DNA of 64,000 nucleotides from Epiperipatus broadwayi (lineage: Eukaryota > Onychophora > Udeonychophora > Euonychophora > Peripatidae), in NCBI GenBank assembly GCA_028023455.1, contig JAQFVV010000142.1:825941-889940 (forward strand). The letters run 5' to 3'. Made by a program: the position numbers and the translations under genes. The notes under the pieces are model-generated. The model worked only from the letters and a program-made list of their open reading frames with translations, was not told where the DNA came from and made no database searches. Of this stretch, positions 39,132 to 49,866 are shown piece by piece; position 1 is the first letter of the stretch, and the number at the start of each line of letters is the position of its first letter.

Positions 39132-40877
39132 GATAGTCATTAATACATTTCAAATTAATTTAAATCAAATAAACTTGTCTTATTGTTGGCCAAGTGTGAA
39201 ATATGAATTTATTGCTTAATAAAAATTGAGTGAGACAAGATAAGTATCATAAAATTATTTGAAATAACTATATTACATAATCAAGAATTTAAATCCTAGA
39301 ATTAGTAAGTAATCATGGTTATATTATTTTTTATATTAAATTCTATGGTTATTATCTGAGTAAATATAAACTACATAATAATCATAATCAAATATTTGCA
39401 TGTTTTATCTAAGCTATTATTGGTTAGATAATTACTGTATTGAGTTCATGGTTAATTATTAAAATTTTAATCTTATTTAATTATAAAGTTGACAGTAGTA
39501 TATTTTTTTCTGTTATAATTCAGAATAATTTACCTAGTCAATATGGATTGTAAATCCAGTTTAAATATTCAATTTTAATATTCATACTTGATTACAATAA
39601 ATACTAATAATTCTTTTTATATGTTTTGATTATTATAATATACAGTTTTAATAATTATGAGAAATTTAAAATAAATTGATATGATTAGTTAATGGTGCTT
39701 AAGTAAATATCCAATAGAAATCTATTGTCCTTTTATATACTGGTATGATTGGATATTATAGATTCAAGATTATCTAATAGATTCATTGATATTACATCTT
39801 TACTGTGTATTTCATTTTATAATAACTAGCTTAATTAGCAAGAGTAAAATGAATATATGATTACAGCATAGTTGAGTTAATATTATTTATCATTTTATTA
39901 AAATAGGGTTTGAGATTAATTGATGGGTTGTATATTTATTTAAATATTATAAATATTGTAAACTTGTAGAATGTACTAAAGCTGTTATTTCAATCATTCA
40001 TAAATTATTTTATTTAGATATGGATATCTGTAAATTTTAGCATAAGTTTATATTATTATATGCAATGTTTGATCCATTAAGTATATTAGAATTTAGTTGT
40101 TGAATGATTTATCATTACTTTCATTTGATTATAAGTAAAATATATCTTAAGCATATATTTTGTTTTGGGACAATGTTTAATTTAATTGCTATATTTTAAT
40201 CTATCTTAAGTAAAGATTATATTTAGAGTATCTGCAATAATAATTTAGTTTATTTTCTATTTAATGTGAATGCTGTTTGAATTTATAATGCTATAATTAA
40301 ATCCATCATCACTTTTTTTATTTTGGTCTAGTTAACAGTCAAACATGTGGTGAGATAAAGAATTGTTTTAAATACTTAATAGATTATTTATTGATTAGCT
40401 TTTGTTAACTTGTTTATTATTTTCATTCAATTATGAACAGTACTATTATTTATGGGCATTATAAAATTAGTATTTTTTATTTGATTTACATTTTATTCAA
40501 TTATAAATGATGTCCAACTTCAGGGATCATTTTTATTCTATGGCAGAAGATAATCAATGACTGAGCAATATTCTGATCAGGTTATATGAAAGTTATTTAC
40601 CATTGAACATTTTCAATATATTACAAATGCTGCCTAAATCAGTGGGGTTATAGCAGAGATTAGCATACACACATATTTATTCAGTTATAATCAAGAGAAT
40701 AATTAAACAGAATCACTGTATCATGGTTTTGTTATATCCAATATGTTACAAATGGCTCCCACATCTGTAGTGTATTAAAAAAAACAGTTCACCATCATTT
40801 TTATACTGTTGCACATGCACTGTAAATTAATAAATATTTTAAAGAAATATAGTAGGTGATTCCTAATGATTGTTACA

Positions 40878-41636
40878 GATTAAAACATAATGATATATAT
40901 ATATATATTATAACGTTTTCCATTTTTGCTAGGCCTCTACACACTAATATAAATTGCACACGAGTTGATCAAGCTATGTTAAAAAGAAGAAAGTTGTATT
41001 TCGATTTCTATTAAAAACATAGCTATATTTCCTGATCAATTTGGCCTTGTAATTGTTGAGAATTATGCTATCGATGACATCAGCTTTTAATTTATTTGAA
41101 AGGCACCAGAGTTCTGCAAGAACCCACTGAACTGTCACATAGCATCTCGAAAATTAAAAAGAAAATATATTTTTAAACTAATCGGTATTACATCATACCG
41201 TAACAAGAATTATTTTTTTTAAGATTATTATTCATGGGCTTATTCAAACATATTGGCAAAGGTAAATTACATTCTTAAATCTTCTTAAACTAATAATTAA
41301 TTTAATAATAAAAAATAATAACTATTATTAATAACGCACAAATGAAAATTGGTATTAGAAATATTTTTTATTATAATAGATTAAAAAATAAAATTTGAAA
41401 GGCAATTATTTATCAAATAAATTGGAGAGAACATAATTCAGACGTGAATCAATTAATAAAAAAACAATTTTACAATTACAGCTCACTTCCAAATTTCTTC
41501 TAGAAAGTTACTAAATAATGAATGTCTCTTTCACAAGAAATTTAATGTCTCTATCGGGATTGTTTAAACATACTTTTAGAAATTGTTTGAAAATGTTTAA
41601 TTTGGTCACAATCAGGAGTAATGAAGCATTACTTAC
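40878..41636. other. Less A+T-biased spacer, no gene identified
   Basis: Parts of this stretch (40920-41160) have more balanced composition than the rest of the window, but I see no open frame or family. If the exon proposed at 41637-41771 is real, this would be its first intron. Confidence 0.35.
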
Positions 41637-41771
41637 TGGTAAGTTTTGTGAATTCAGTAGTAGATAACTATGCATAGTTTTTCGGGTTGAATTGAGCTCA
41701 CAGTCTTTGATTATTAGTTGATCTTGGTGCTGGTTCCATAGGCTAGTCACGTAAGCTTCTCTGGTGTCCAT
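41637..41771 (-). CDS. Candidate first coding exon, unknown protein
   Basis: A minus-strand ATG at 41771 opens a 45-codon frame (MDTREAYVTSLWNQHQDQL...) that reaches a good splice donor, CCA followed by GTAAGT (GT at 41635-41636), exactly in phase. Unspliced, the frame continues to a stop at 41511. Base composition is clearly richer in G+C than the neighbourhood, and a TATA box lies 140 bp upstream. I do not recognise the protein and find no obvious second exon. It could also be the leader of a mobile element with its own promoter. A 73-codon frame begins on the opposite strand at 41777 and overlaps the promoter; both cannot be genes in the simple sense. Confidence 0.3.
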
Positions 41772-41879
41772 CGGTAATGATGTCTGCTAAAACTCCAGTC
41801 TACTCTCATATGAATAACTTTTTCATCGTAGAGCGGTCTGGATTCTTTAATCCAAAACCAACCAAAAGAATATCAGCTA

Positions 41880-41951
41880 AACCAAGACGTTCTTCCAACC
41901 GAATCCCTCCTTTTTATACCCGAGGTCCAGTTTTCAGACTTCTGCGCATGC
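41880..41951 (-). promoter_or_regulatory. Candidate core promoter (TATA box, NRF1-like site)
   Basis: On the minus strand TATAAAAA (41911-41918) follows CTCGGG, with a GCATGCGCA element (41942-41951), resembling half of an NRF1 site, about 25-30 bp further upstream. Transcription would start near 41885 and reach the ATG at 41771. The cluster of G+C-containing motifs is unusual in this window. Confidence 0.4.
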
Positions 41952-42259
41952 TATTATCATGGTGTTTTTTGGTTCATAATCTTGTAGATTCTTTATAAAA
42001 TTTACGTTATAAAGTTCTCTTTTCTTATCAAGTTTTTCGGCCATCTTTAATTAGCCCAAATATTTTTTCTTTCTCTTATCTTTTTTATTTTACTTTTGGA
42101 ATTCTTTTGTTCTCTCCAATTCTACTTTTATTTCTAATTACACTAAAAAAAAAAATGAAAGAATAATTTAACTTTCATTGTACGTTATTTTTTTAAAAAA
42201 AAAATTAGTCCAAAAAAAAATCTAAATTTACTTTTATTTTTTTAGCTTTTACCAAATGC

Positions 42260-42346
42260 CAATATATTTGCAACGTATATAATTAAACGTTACAATATAT
42301 TTGCAACGTATATAATTAAACGTTACAATATATATATATATATAAA
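42260..42346 (+). repeat. 33-bp tandem duplication next to (TA)n
   Basis: The unit starting CAATATATTTGCAACG and ending AAACGTTA occurs perfectly twice (42260-42292, 42293-42325), then the third start decays into (TA)n to 42346. Perfect identity suggests recent slippage. Confidence 0.9.
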
Positions 42347-43874
42347 CAACTCATTATACATATGTTTAATATTATAGTTTAATACTCGGCCATTCTGATT
42401 ATTAATGTAAAAAATACTAAAAGAGTGTTTAAATATAAAATTTACTAAGATTTATTGTTCCAAGTATACTTTTAGTGATAGTGTTATATTTATGGTTAAT
42501 TTACTGAGCATATTAATTTTTTTGCTGTTTTGAATGTTATTTGATTTATGGTTTATTACCTAGCATTCAAATCAGCAAAAAAAAAAATTGGACATTGAAA
42601 GAGTATCATTAACTAATGATGAATAGTGTCCAAGTATCTAATTATTGGAATATATAAATTAAGGCATTTTGAATATTATTAACAGTTGTTATAAAACAGT
42701 CATCCAGAGTTTATTAAGTACTGCTATAATTCTGGTGCTCAACACAAAAATACAGTAAGCTAAATACAACTGAGAAATATTTTTTATATATTGGATACCT
42801 CATGATCATATTTATATATGCATGCTCAAAGTTTATTACATTTATATTAATGAATGTTTTATAATTATATATATTATAATCTTTAGTTGCATGCCATTTG
42901 CCTTTGAATTTATAGCTATCATAATGGAAGCCCAAAATATATTTTGCTTTAGTTTTCCATTGATGATACCACAACTATATAATCTCAAAATTAAGCTCAA
43001 ATGACATTTAATATTAAAAATACCGTGACTGTCAGATTCATCAATAAAATCAGATTATCATTATAAATTTATAATGTATCTAAATTAATTTATATCACAG
43101 GTTATAATCATATCATTGCCTATCATCCTATACAATAAGATAGCATTTATTCTTCTGAAATTGTTTAAATATAAAGTATAAACAAATAGTTTTAACTATA
43201 ATTTGATAATGAGACACTTCAATCTTAACCATCCTTTTACTTCACATATTTATGAGTTACACAAACTTTATGAACAACGAAAATGTTCTCATCAAACCAT
43301 TTAAAAAAAATAAAAAAATCAGCATAACCAATTTATCTCTACCATTTATAATTCTTTTTTGTATAACTAACTTAATAACAAATTATAAATTACTTAATCT
43401 TAAAGTGTTTCACAAATTTATTACTCTCAATGACATGCGGCAACATATGTGATGCTATAAGTAAAAACAAATGTTCATACTCTAGACCACATTCAGCTTT
43501 CTTATAATTAAAATTATAATAATACAATTAAAATAATTTTAACTATTGATGCAATTCCAACACTATACTGCATGGATTTTAATTATGTGAGTCTTCAAAA
43601 ATATGTACTCTTATAACTCAAATATTATTATACTTTTGTTTATTTGAATTTTCTGGCTATATGGATGATGATAAGGAAGATAAAGTCATGTAATATTATA
43701 TAATCATAACTGTTTAAATATCTCACTCTAAGCTTAAGTAAAAGCAAAACTTAAAGACAGATGGAAGTATTATTCTGACTTTCATTGTTTTTGATGACAC
43801 ATAACTCAGTGGGAGGTAAAATTACTTCTATTTCTATTACAAATATGTAAGAAATTATGATGTTTATTATATAA
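42347..43874. other. A+T-rich intergenic DNA
   Basis: Frames at 42714 (minus), 42822 and 43252 have no recognisable family and A+T-driven composition. Nothing else seen. Confidence 0.45.
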
Positions 43875-44095
43875 ACAAAGGGAGTAAATTACTCTTCTTT
43901 AGACTATGAATTAAAAGCATTCTAAATGTCAAACAAAGGAATAGAATGAATCCAACCTATTCTTGAAGCTCTGATGTTTACAAGCATACTTATATTGACA
44001 GTATTGGTAATTCAAAATGAAATTAATATATCAACCACATAAAATGTGGCATATAATATTTATTTAATTAACAATTATTATACAAGGCTGGAGAC
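43875..44095 (+). repeat. Dispersed repeat, one arm of the 47.0-47.4 kb palindrome family
   Basis: CAAAGGGAGTAAAT, ATGAATTAAAAGCA, CCTATTCTTG, GGTAATTCA and ATGTGGCAT blocks occur in the same order as in 47000-47160 and, inverted, in 47165-47382. It looks like a single arm without its mirror copy, hence a solo or half-deleted foldback unit. Confidence 0.6.
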
Positions 44096-46674
44096 AGAAT
44101 TTGTTTTTAAACATCTTGATTATAATAATGGAACAATATTTAATATATAAACATTAAATTAAACATAACTCAATGTATGTGATAATATGTTGGATTATTT
44201 ACATCATCTATTAAGTAAATGTTAAATGTATATATAAAATTGTAAACTTTATTTAAACTTTTCAAATACTGCACAAACAATTTGTTAGTAATAACACACA
44301 AATAGAGAATACAGGTTAGTAATTACATAATGTTTCAAGTATTATTATTCTCCAATCTTCTTTTGGTGTTGCTGGCCTGACCAGTCATTTTAATATTAGC
44401 ATAGGAATTGAATTTATATCTTTAGATTCACAAATAACAAATTTTACGGCAACACAGGGTATCTATAAAGGGATCATTTAAGCCAGTAATAAATATCTTT
44501 TATATACTAGACAGCCTGCATATAATAACCTATCTAATATCATTCAACAGAGGATGCCACTAAATATCTAGTCTAGAAAGTCCATCATATACAGATAATT
44601 TATTAGTAGTAGATCATGGAGAGCAGAGATTTTTGTTAAAATAAACAATTGGCAGGCAGACAACTATAATCACATGATAAAGAAATCTAATTGTTAATAT
44701 TTATTAACAATAGTAAAACATAAAATAAATAGTTACATTAATGGATGATTGTGGATTATAATTAGCTCAATCATATATTAAAATTGAGCATAATCCTTTT
44801 TAATAGAAGTAGTTAATCTATTTGACAGTGGATTGCTTCTATTGTCCCCTTTATTACTCCCCTCAAATTAACTTTTAGTTCATTAAAATAATTAAAATGT
44901 TAGTAATAGAACTTTACATATACTTGACAGTTTCAGAGGTGCGTACATATCTTTGAAATAACATTAATTTATAATTAAACATTGGCATACATTATTATTA
45001 GACAAACTCATACATGCTGATTTTATTAAGAAAGCTCATATGTGGGGCAAGACTCTGACCATGTAAAGAAACAGGTCAACAAGTAATCCATGTTAATTAA
45101 TAAAATATAATAAAGACTTGAGAATACATTTTTCATCCAAGGTAAATATCAAAATGACTGCTAATTTGAAGTGGTAAATAAACATGGGTTAGAACAGATA
45201 AAAATATTTAAAAATGATTATGAACAGAAACTTTGCTGAAGTTGAAAGCTAAATCATAATCTGCCTATATCTAGTGGTAAAATATAGAAATAAATAACAG
45301 TGACAAATATATAATTAAAACTCCATGTGGTATCTATAAAAGGAGCATTTATACACATGTACACACAAGCCAATAATTTTTCTTTCAGCCACACATATTA
45401 TAAATCACAAGAAAAGAGAACTGCACATAATTTAAATATTTAAGACATATGAAATTATTATACCCACATCAATCAAGAATAAATATATCAAGTTCTAAGG
45501 TATTATTAATTAAAACATGCATTTTGTTTGTAAAAAAAAAAAAATCAAAATTTTCTTTCTTATAACTTACAAAAGTTCTTTTTCAATACAAAGTGCTAAA
45601 GAGAATCTTGACCATTTTAAACAATGATGACATTGGAGGCGGGGGGATACTCTGGCTCTGAGATTTTTTTTAATAACTTTCTGTTTATAAAAAAACATAA
45701 TTCTAAAAAAAACCTATTGCACTTTATTAAACTTAATTATCAGCTGTCAAAGAAATTAAAGGGTTTAGTTAAATATATTCAAATGAATATATTATAGTAT
45801 ATCTATAAAAGAAGAAAATAAATAAAATAAATATAAAATTACATATTAATAAAATTGAAATATTAAAAAAAATCCACTCATTAATAAAAATAGAAGTATC
45901 AAACTACAAATTGATAAAACAAAAACTACATACACTCTAATGCATCATTGGGTTAACTGGTGTATTTAAAGAATAGTTCATAAAAAATTCTACCTTAAGT
46001 CCATAGTGAAGTGATTATAAAACTATTACTTTTTGGCAGGTGTACAAATGTACATGCATGCTTGACTTGTTGACACAATTTATGAGGTCTTTTTTTGTTT
46101 CATAATTATTGAGAGTGCTTCAGTTGGCTCATTCACATAGTCAGTTAGCAGATGAATTTAGCATACACTATCTATAGATTTATGCTGTAAAGTGGAGTTC
46201 ATATTTTTGGGTGTGTTAGCAGCACATAACTTCAGATACAGTAACTGGAGTGGATTCTGAGTTCACTTTTGAGACAGTAACTGGATCAAAACACAAGTAA
46301 GACAACAGAACCTGATGAATTAAGCATATTCATTAAACAAAATCTTATGAAGTAAGCAGAAGAATTAAATGATGTTTAATCGGTTTTTATATAGACCCAC
46401 CTTTCATTGTTTACTCACTCAGAAATCTCAAGAATCTTTTGAATCAGTAAACCAGTGATTAAAATATTTTTATTCAGATCGGCCAGCATTTTAATTAATT
46501 AGAAAATTCCAAATTAATTATATTAATGAAAAAATTTTCAGATGACAATACTTAATAGAAATAAGAGCATATTTTTGCTAAACTCTTCAATTAAACTGAA
46601 CTGATTAAAATCAGCAAAGAAACTTTTACAAATTAAGTATTGTTTTCTGAACTACAAAAAATATTTTACTGAAA
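44096..46674. other. A+T-rich intergenic DNA
   Basis: A GTATCTATAAA(A)GG(A)..CATTTA block with following AAGCCA recurs near 44459 and 45329, hinting at another old repeat family. No gene is seen. A G6 run near 45640 is isolated. Confidence 0.4.
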
Positions 46675-46870
46675 AGCTCAGTTGGTTAGAGCATTGTCTT
46701 AAAATTTTATATTCAAGAATCTAAAGTGGTAAGGTTAACACCTATGTTAATATTGTTATTGGTCAATCCAGACACACCTGAAGAAGAGTGGAGAATAAGA
46801 CTAATCAAAACATGTAATTACTAACACATGATGTCTATTTCTGAGTTGTTTGTATTGGAAAACTTTAAAT
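46675..46870 (+). mobile_element. tRNA-derived SINE with hammerhead-like tail
   Basis: AGCTCAGTTGGTTAGAGCA (46675-46693) is a near-perfect tRNA box A. TATTCAAGAATC (46710-46721) is a decayed box B. The rest is not tRNA. About 60 bp downstream CTGAAGA (46778-46784), which fits the CUGANGA hammerhead core, is followed by a GAGTGG/CTAATC hairpin (one mismatch, one G-T) and AAAAC where GAAAC is expected. A polymerase III promoter followed by a hammerhead recalls SINE-like hammerhead repeats known in flatworms. The SINE head is well supported, the ribozyme tail less so. Confidence 0.55.
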
Positions 46871-46999
46871 AAAGTTTAAAATTTTCTATACATTATAACA
46901 TTTATTGATATATAGTGGAAATTGTCCAACATATCATCACATCCAATATACTATCATCACAAACCTTCAGGCAAATAATAACTCAATGTATACATATAA

Positions 47000-47382
47000 T
47001 TCAAAGGGAGTAAATAACACTACCATGAATTAAAAGCACCTATTCTTGGATCTAATTTTTATAGGCATATTTTAGTAAAATTGATATATCAGCCAATTGG
47101 AATGTGGTATTTAATGTTTATTAAACTAATAATCAATTATGAAAGTCTAGAAACACTAGGGATTTGTATAATTGATTAGTAGTTTAATAAATATTAAGTG
47201 CCACATTTCATCTGGCTGATACCATAATTTTACTCTGAATTACCAAAAATGTTGACAAAATATTGCTTACAGATATAAGAACTCCAAGAATAGGTAGATC
47301 CATTATATTTTTGATTCTTTGTTCAACATTTAGAGTGCTTTTATTTCATAGCCTGAATGAGAAAGATTTACTCTCTTTGCTC
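47000..47382. repeat. Palindromic repeat, about 380 bp
   Basis: The left arm (47000-47155) and right arm (47168-47382) are inverted relatives sharing GAGTAAAT, AAAAGCAC, CCTATTCTTGGA, ATATCAGCC/GGCTGATA and TTTATTAAACTA blocks; the left arm has lost about 60 bp. A single-arm relative lies at 43875-44095. No coding capacity. Confidence 0.65.
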
Positions 47383-47421
47383 ACACAAAACATACATATA
47401 TAAAGAGTGTGCTAATATCTC

Positions 47422-47675
47422 TAAACAAGCTTATTTTTATGATAAATGCCACAAGAGAAAGGATTTGAAACCTTTATCTAGGATTATCCTCATCCCCAGA
47501 CTAAATTCGAGCTATGGCTCTCTTTAATGAGAAGCTAGGATCATTACTGAATCTAATGTCTTAGCTCCTCACTGAAGAGATCCATAACTCAAAAACAATC
47601 TGGGGATGGGACAATCATAGATAAAGGTTTCAAATGCTTTCTCTTGTGGCATTTATCATAAAAAAGCTTGTTTAA
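47422..47675. mobile_element. Foldback element with a hammerhead-like motif in each arm
   Basis: AAACAAGCTTATTTTTATGA at the left mirrors the right end (to 47674). The arms are about 115 bp each with a short centre near 47545. Each arm has a hammerhead-like motif: plus strand 47563-47608 and minus strand 47492-47535. The element shares CTCCTCACTGA and TGGGGAT with the 7.4-8.8 kb units but has a different stem II, so it is a related but separate repeat. Confidence 0.6.
47563..47608 (+). ncRNA. Hammerhead-like motif, right arm
   Basis: TCCTCA, then CTGAAGA (47572-47578, a perfect CUGANGA core), a weak stem II (GATCCATAACTC), AAAAC (GAAAC with one change), AATC as the cleavage triplet region, and TGGGGAT. 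TCCTCA pairs with TGGGGA as stem I. The other arm keeps an intact stem II (GAGC-CATA-GCTC) but has a damaged core, so the ancestor probably had both. Confidence 0.55.
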
Positions 47676-47771
47676 AGCTATTATTATGCTCAATATTTAT
47701 TACATTTTGGTAATGCAAGCTATATAGGTCATGTAATATATAACTGGCTTTCATTAATATATATATATATA

Positions 47772-48666
47772 TAAGACATATTTTACGGGTTCGTCCGTGT
47801 TAAAATATTTTAAAATACTGACGTTTCGACTTGGTAACACAAGTCATCCACTGAGTAATAAAAAGTAGAAAGACGGTTGTAGAGGCGCTACAATCACTGA
47901 TTTAAAAAACGTTAAAGTTCCATCAATAGCAAAAATGTTAAATTAAGAATGTTTTTTAAAAAAATCTTTCCAAATAGGAGGAAGTTTGCTTGTATCATCT
48001 CACTTATTGATACAATCTGGCCTTTTAAGTATCTCAATGGCTTCTCTAATTTTGCACTGGTATAGATTATCACACCTGGATATGATCTTGGTACTAGAAA
48101 AATTAATTTTATGACCTGAATCCATAGTATGGAGTGCGAGTGCTGATGATGAAGAATGTTGTTTAACTGCATTAGCATGCTCATCTCTCCTAACACTGAT
48201 GTGATGATTACTCATACCTATTTAAGAAGCCTTACAATTTTCACATGAGATTTGATAAACACCATGAGATTCAAGAGGGATTGAATCCTTAGGCTTGGTT
48301 ATTATATTGCTGATCTTTTGATGAGTAGAAAATGTTGTATTTATATTATAGCATTTTAATATATGTCCAATACTGTCTGTAGTTCCTTTTACATATGGAA
48401 CACAAATCCTAATAGCTGATTTATCATCTTTTTGAGATGATATAAGCAAACTTCCTCTTATTTGGAAAGATTTTTTTTAAAAAAACATTCTTAATTTAAC
48501 ATTTTTGCTATTTATGGAACTTTAATGTTTTTTAAATCAGTGATTGTAGCGCCTCTACAACTGTCTTTCTACTTTTTATTACTCAGTGGATGACTTGTGT
48601 TACCAAGTCAAAACATCAGTATTTTAAAATATTTTAACATGGATGAACCCGCAAAATATGTCTTTT
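47772..48666 (-). mobile_element. PLE remnant 2 with long inverted pseudo-LTRs
   Basis: Arms of about 232 bp at 47772-48002 and 48433-48666 are inverted copies with only scattered differences (for example GAAACGTCAG versus AAAACATCAG). They enclose the GIY-YIG end of a minus-strand PLE. Each arm also carries a GACTTG-TGTTAC-CAAGTC hairpin followed by GAAAC/AAAAC and GTC/ATC, preceded by GTGGAT, which resembles a hammerhead with a non-canonical first core segment. The reverse transcriptase is absent. The similarity of the arms suggests a fairly recent insertion. Confidence 0.8.
48003..48480 (-). pseudogene. PLE GIY-YIG endonuclease fragment, stop in the YIG motif
   Basis: On the minus strand a linker block (IRICVPYVKGTTDSIGHILK) is followed by SHGVYQISCENCKAS (the GIY half with its cysteine pair), then TAA at 48222-48224 exactly where the Tyr of YIG should be, then IGMSNHHISVRRDEH, ALHTMDSGH and CDNLYQCKIREAIEIL in the same frame to a stop at 48000. 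A single base change in the Tyr codon accounts for the break. The fragment has no reverse transcriptase, so loss of the polymerase part came by truncation. The N-terminal limit is arbitrary, as the frame runs into the inverted arm. Confidence 0.8.
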
Positions 48667-49751
48667 ATATATGGAACCCATGTAAATCTTCATATCAACA
48701 TATATATATATATTAGAAGGCCACATTGGCATGTTTTTATTCTTGCTAGAATGCACAAAGAAATGGAATTTTGGTATTGGAAAAAAAAAATTTAAATGCA
48801 CAAAAACATAAACACAAAAACTAAAACTTTATTTTCTTACCTTACTTGTTGTGCTTCACTGGAATTACTTTCTTGTAATTTTGTAATTAAAACTCGAATA
48901 ATATTTAATAAAAATAATAAATTAGCCTAAAATAGAGAACAAAAACAAATTAAGTTATATAGGTAGTAGTATTCATAAACTATTAAAGTTATTTATATTA
49001 ATAATATATTTGATTGTTCATATTTCTGTATACCAATACATTAACAATATTAAAAAAAGATAATTACACTGCATTGAACAGTTTTCTTAAAAGTAAAGTA
49101 GTTTCTTCGGTTTACACCTTTCTGGTTTAATTAATAATAAAAATACTATAATAAAAAATTATTATTATGTTATTTTAATGTTGCCTGTAGCAATAACTGC
49201 AACAACCATCATAGTATTTTTACAATTATTAAGAGAGTTTCTCAAGATAGATGGATATTAAAAGCATATTACATTTTTTCACAAAAAAGAATATTTTTAA
49301 AATCATGGAAATGTTCAGCATTAATATTACGAGCCCATTTTTAACAAGCTTGACAATACCTTAGTGTAGTGCTTGCTGGTGAGTGAATTTTTTCATGATG
49401 ATATAATTCATATAGCATTTGAATAGTCTTTGAATTATCCATTAACCAATAGTTATATTAAATTTTTAAGAATACTTAAAAATGCATAGTAAATTTACAT
49501 ATTTTAATTTTTGTTTTTATTAGTAAATGATAATAATTCAAAGGTTAATTGTAGAATTTAAATTGCAAAAATTGTCAGCATTTGTTCACATTTTATTTGT
49601 CAAGCATAAATAATTCTAAAGATATTTTTTGTTTTCTAATTGTTTTTAATCAAGTGAAAGATGTTTTTATTTAAATATAAAGGATACTTACTTTTATAAA
49701 TATAAAATGTTTCTAAAAGGATTTTTGGGAAAAATGAAAAATATATATGTT
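48667..49751. other. A+T-rich intergenic DNA
   Basis: No gene or clear repeat seen; a poly(A) run at 48781 and a (TA)n run at 48702-48712. Confidence 0.45.
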
Positions 49752-49866
49752 GTTACACAGGTAAACTCTTCATACAGTAGTGCCACCCTGTACCAACCAG
49801 AGTAGTCAATGGATGCCAGAAGATTTGTGCATAAATTCCCTATTTGGATGGTGATCATGTGATACA
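49752..49866 (-). repeat. Dispersed fragment of the retrozyme-like unit
   Basis: The first 85 bp match the minus-orientation tail block of the 7.4-8.8 kb units (ACTCTTCATACAGTAGTG, CAATGGATGCCAGAAG, TTGTGCATAAA). They are followed directly by the plus-orientation head block TGGTGATCATGTGAT. Inverted joining of tail and head shows rearrangement; the hammerhead region is lost. Confidence 0.6.

Larger units (their letters stand above)
28851..40877 (+). mobile_element. Old long-LTR element, coding region decayed
   Basis: Two diverged direct repeats (28851-34002 and 36998 to about 40877) flank about 3.0 kb. After removing a PLE and a MITE from the left copy, the two align end to end over about 3.6-3.7 kb. 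The left copy ends in TTACA followed, two bases later, by a primer-site-like TGGCACAGCC (34005). The right copy is preceded by a purine-rich AAAAAGAGGATG (36985-36996). This is LTR-retrotransposon architecture. The internal region is decayed plus-strand coding sequence with no recognisable polymerase. The primer site and the periodic motif in the LTR tail match the young element at 51613-61475, so I place both in one family. The end of the right LTR is uncertain. Confidence 0.6.
36998..40877 (+). repeat. 3' LTR of the old element
   Basis: Aligns with 28851-33915 after removal of the two insertions there. Examples are the shared GTTTCCAGTGTAATATATT and AATTGGAGATTAATAGGC blocks. Its last 90 bp no longer match well, and the end near TTACA 40873-40877 is a guess. 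It has gained an (ATT)n tract (38629-38727) and a long (TA)n tract (39036-39128) that the 5' copy lacks. Confidence 0.6.

Noticed and set aside
41777-41998. 73-codon plus-strand frame head-to-head with the candidate exon
   Set aside because: It overlaps the minus-strand TATA region, ends without a splice site I trust and matches no family. Kept only as an alternative reading of that block.
43252-43452. 66-codon frame with hydrophobic segment
   Set aside because: Length and composition are expected by chance at this A+T content; no supporting splice or promoter signal.
47912-48196. 94-codon minus-strand frame
   Set aside because: Out-of-frame shadow of the PLE GIY-YIG fragment.
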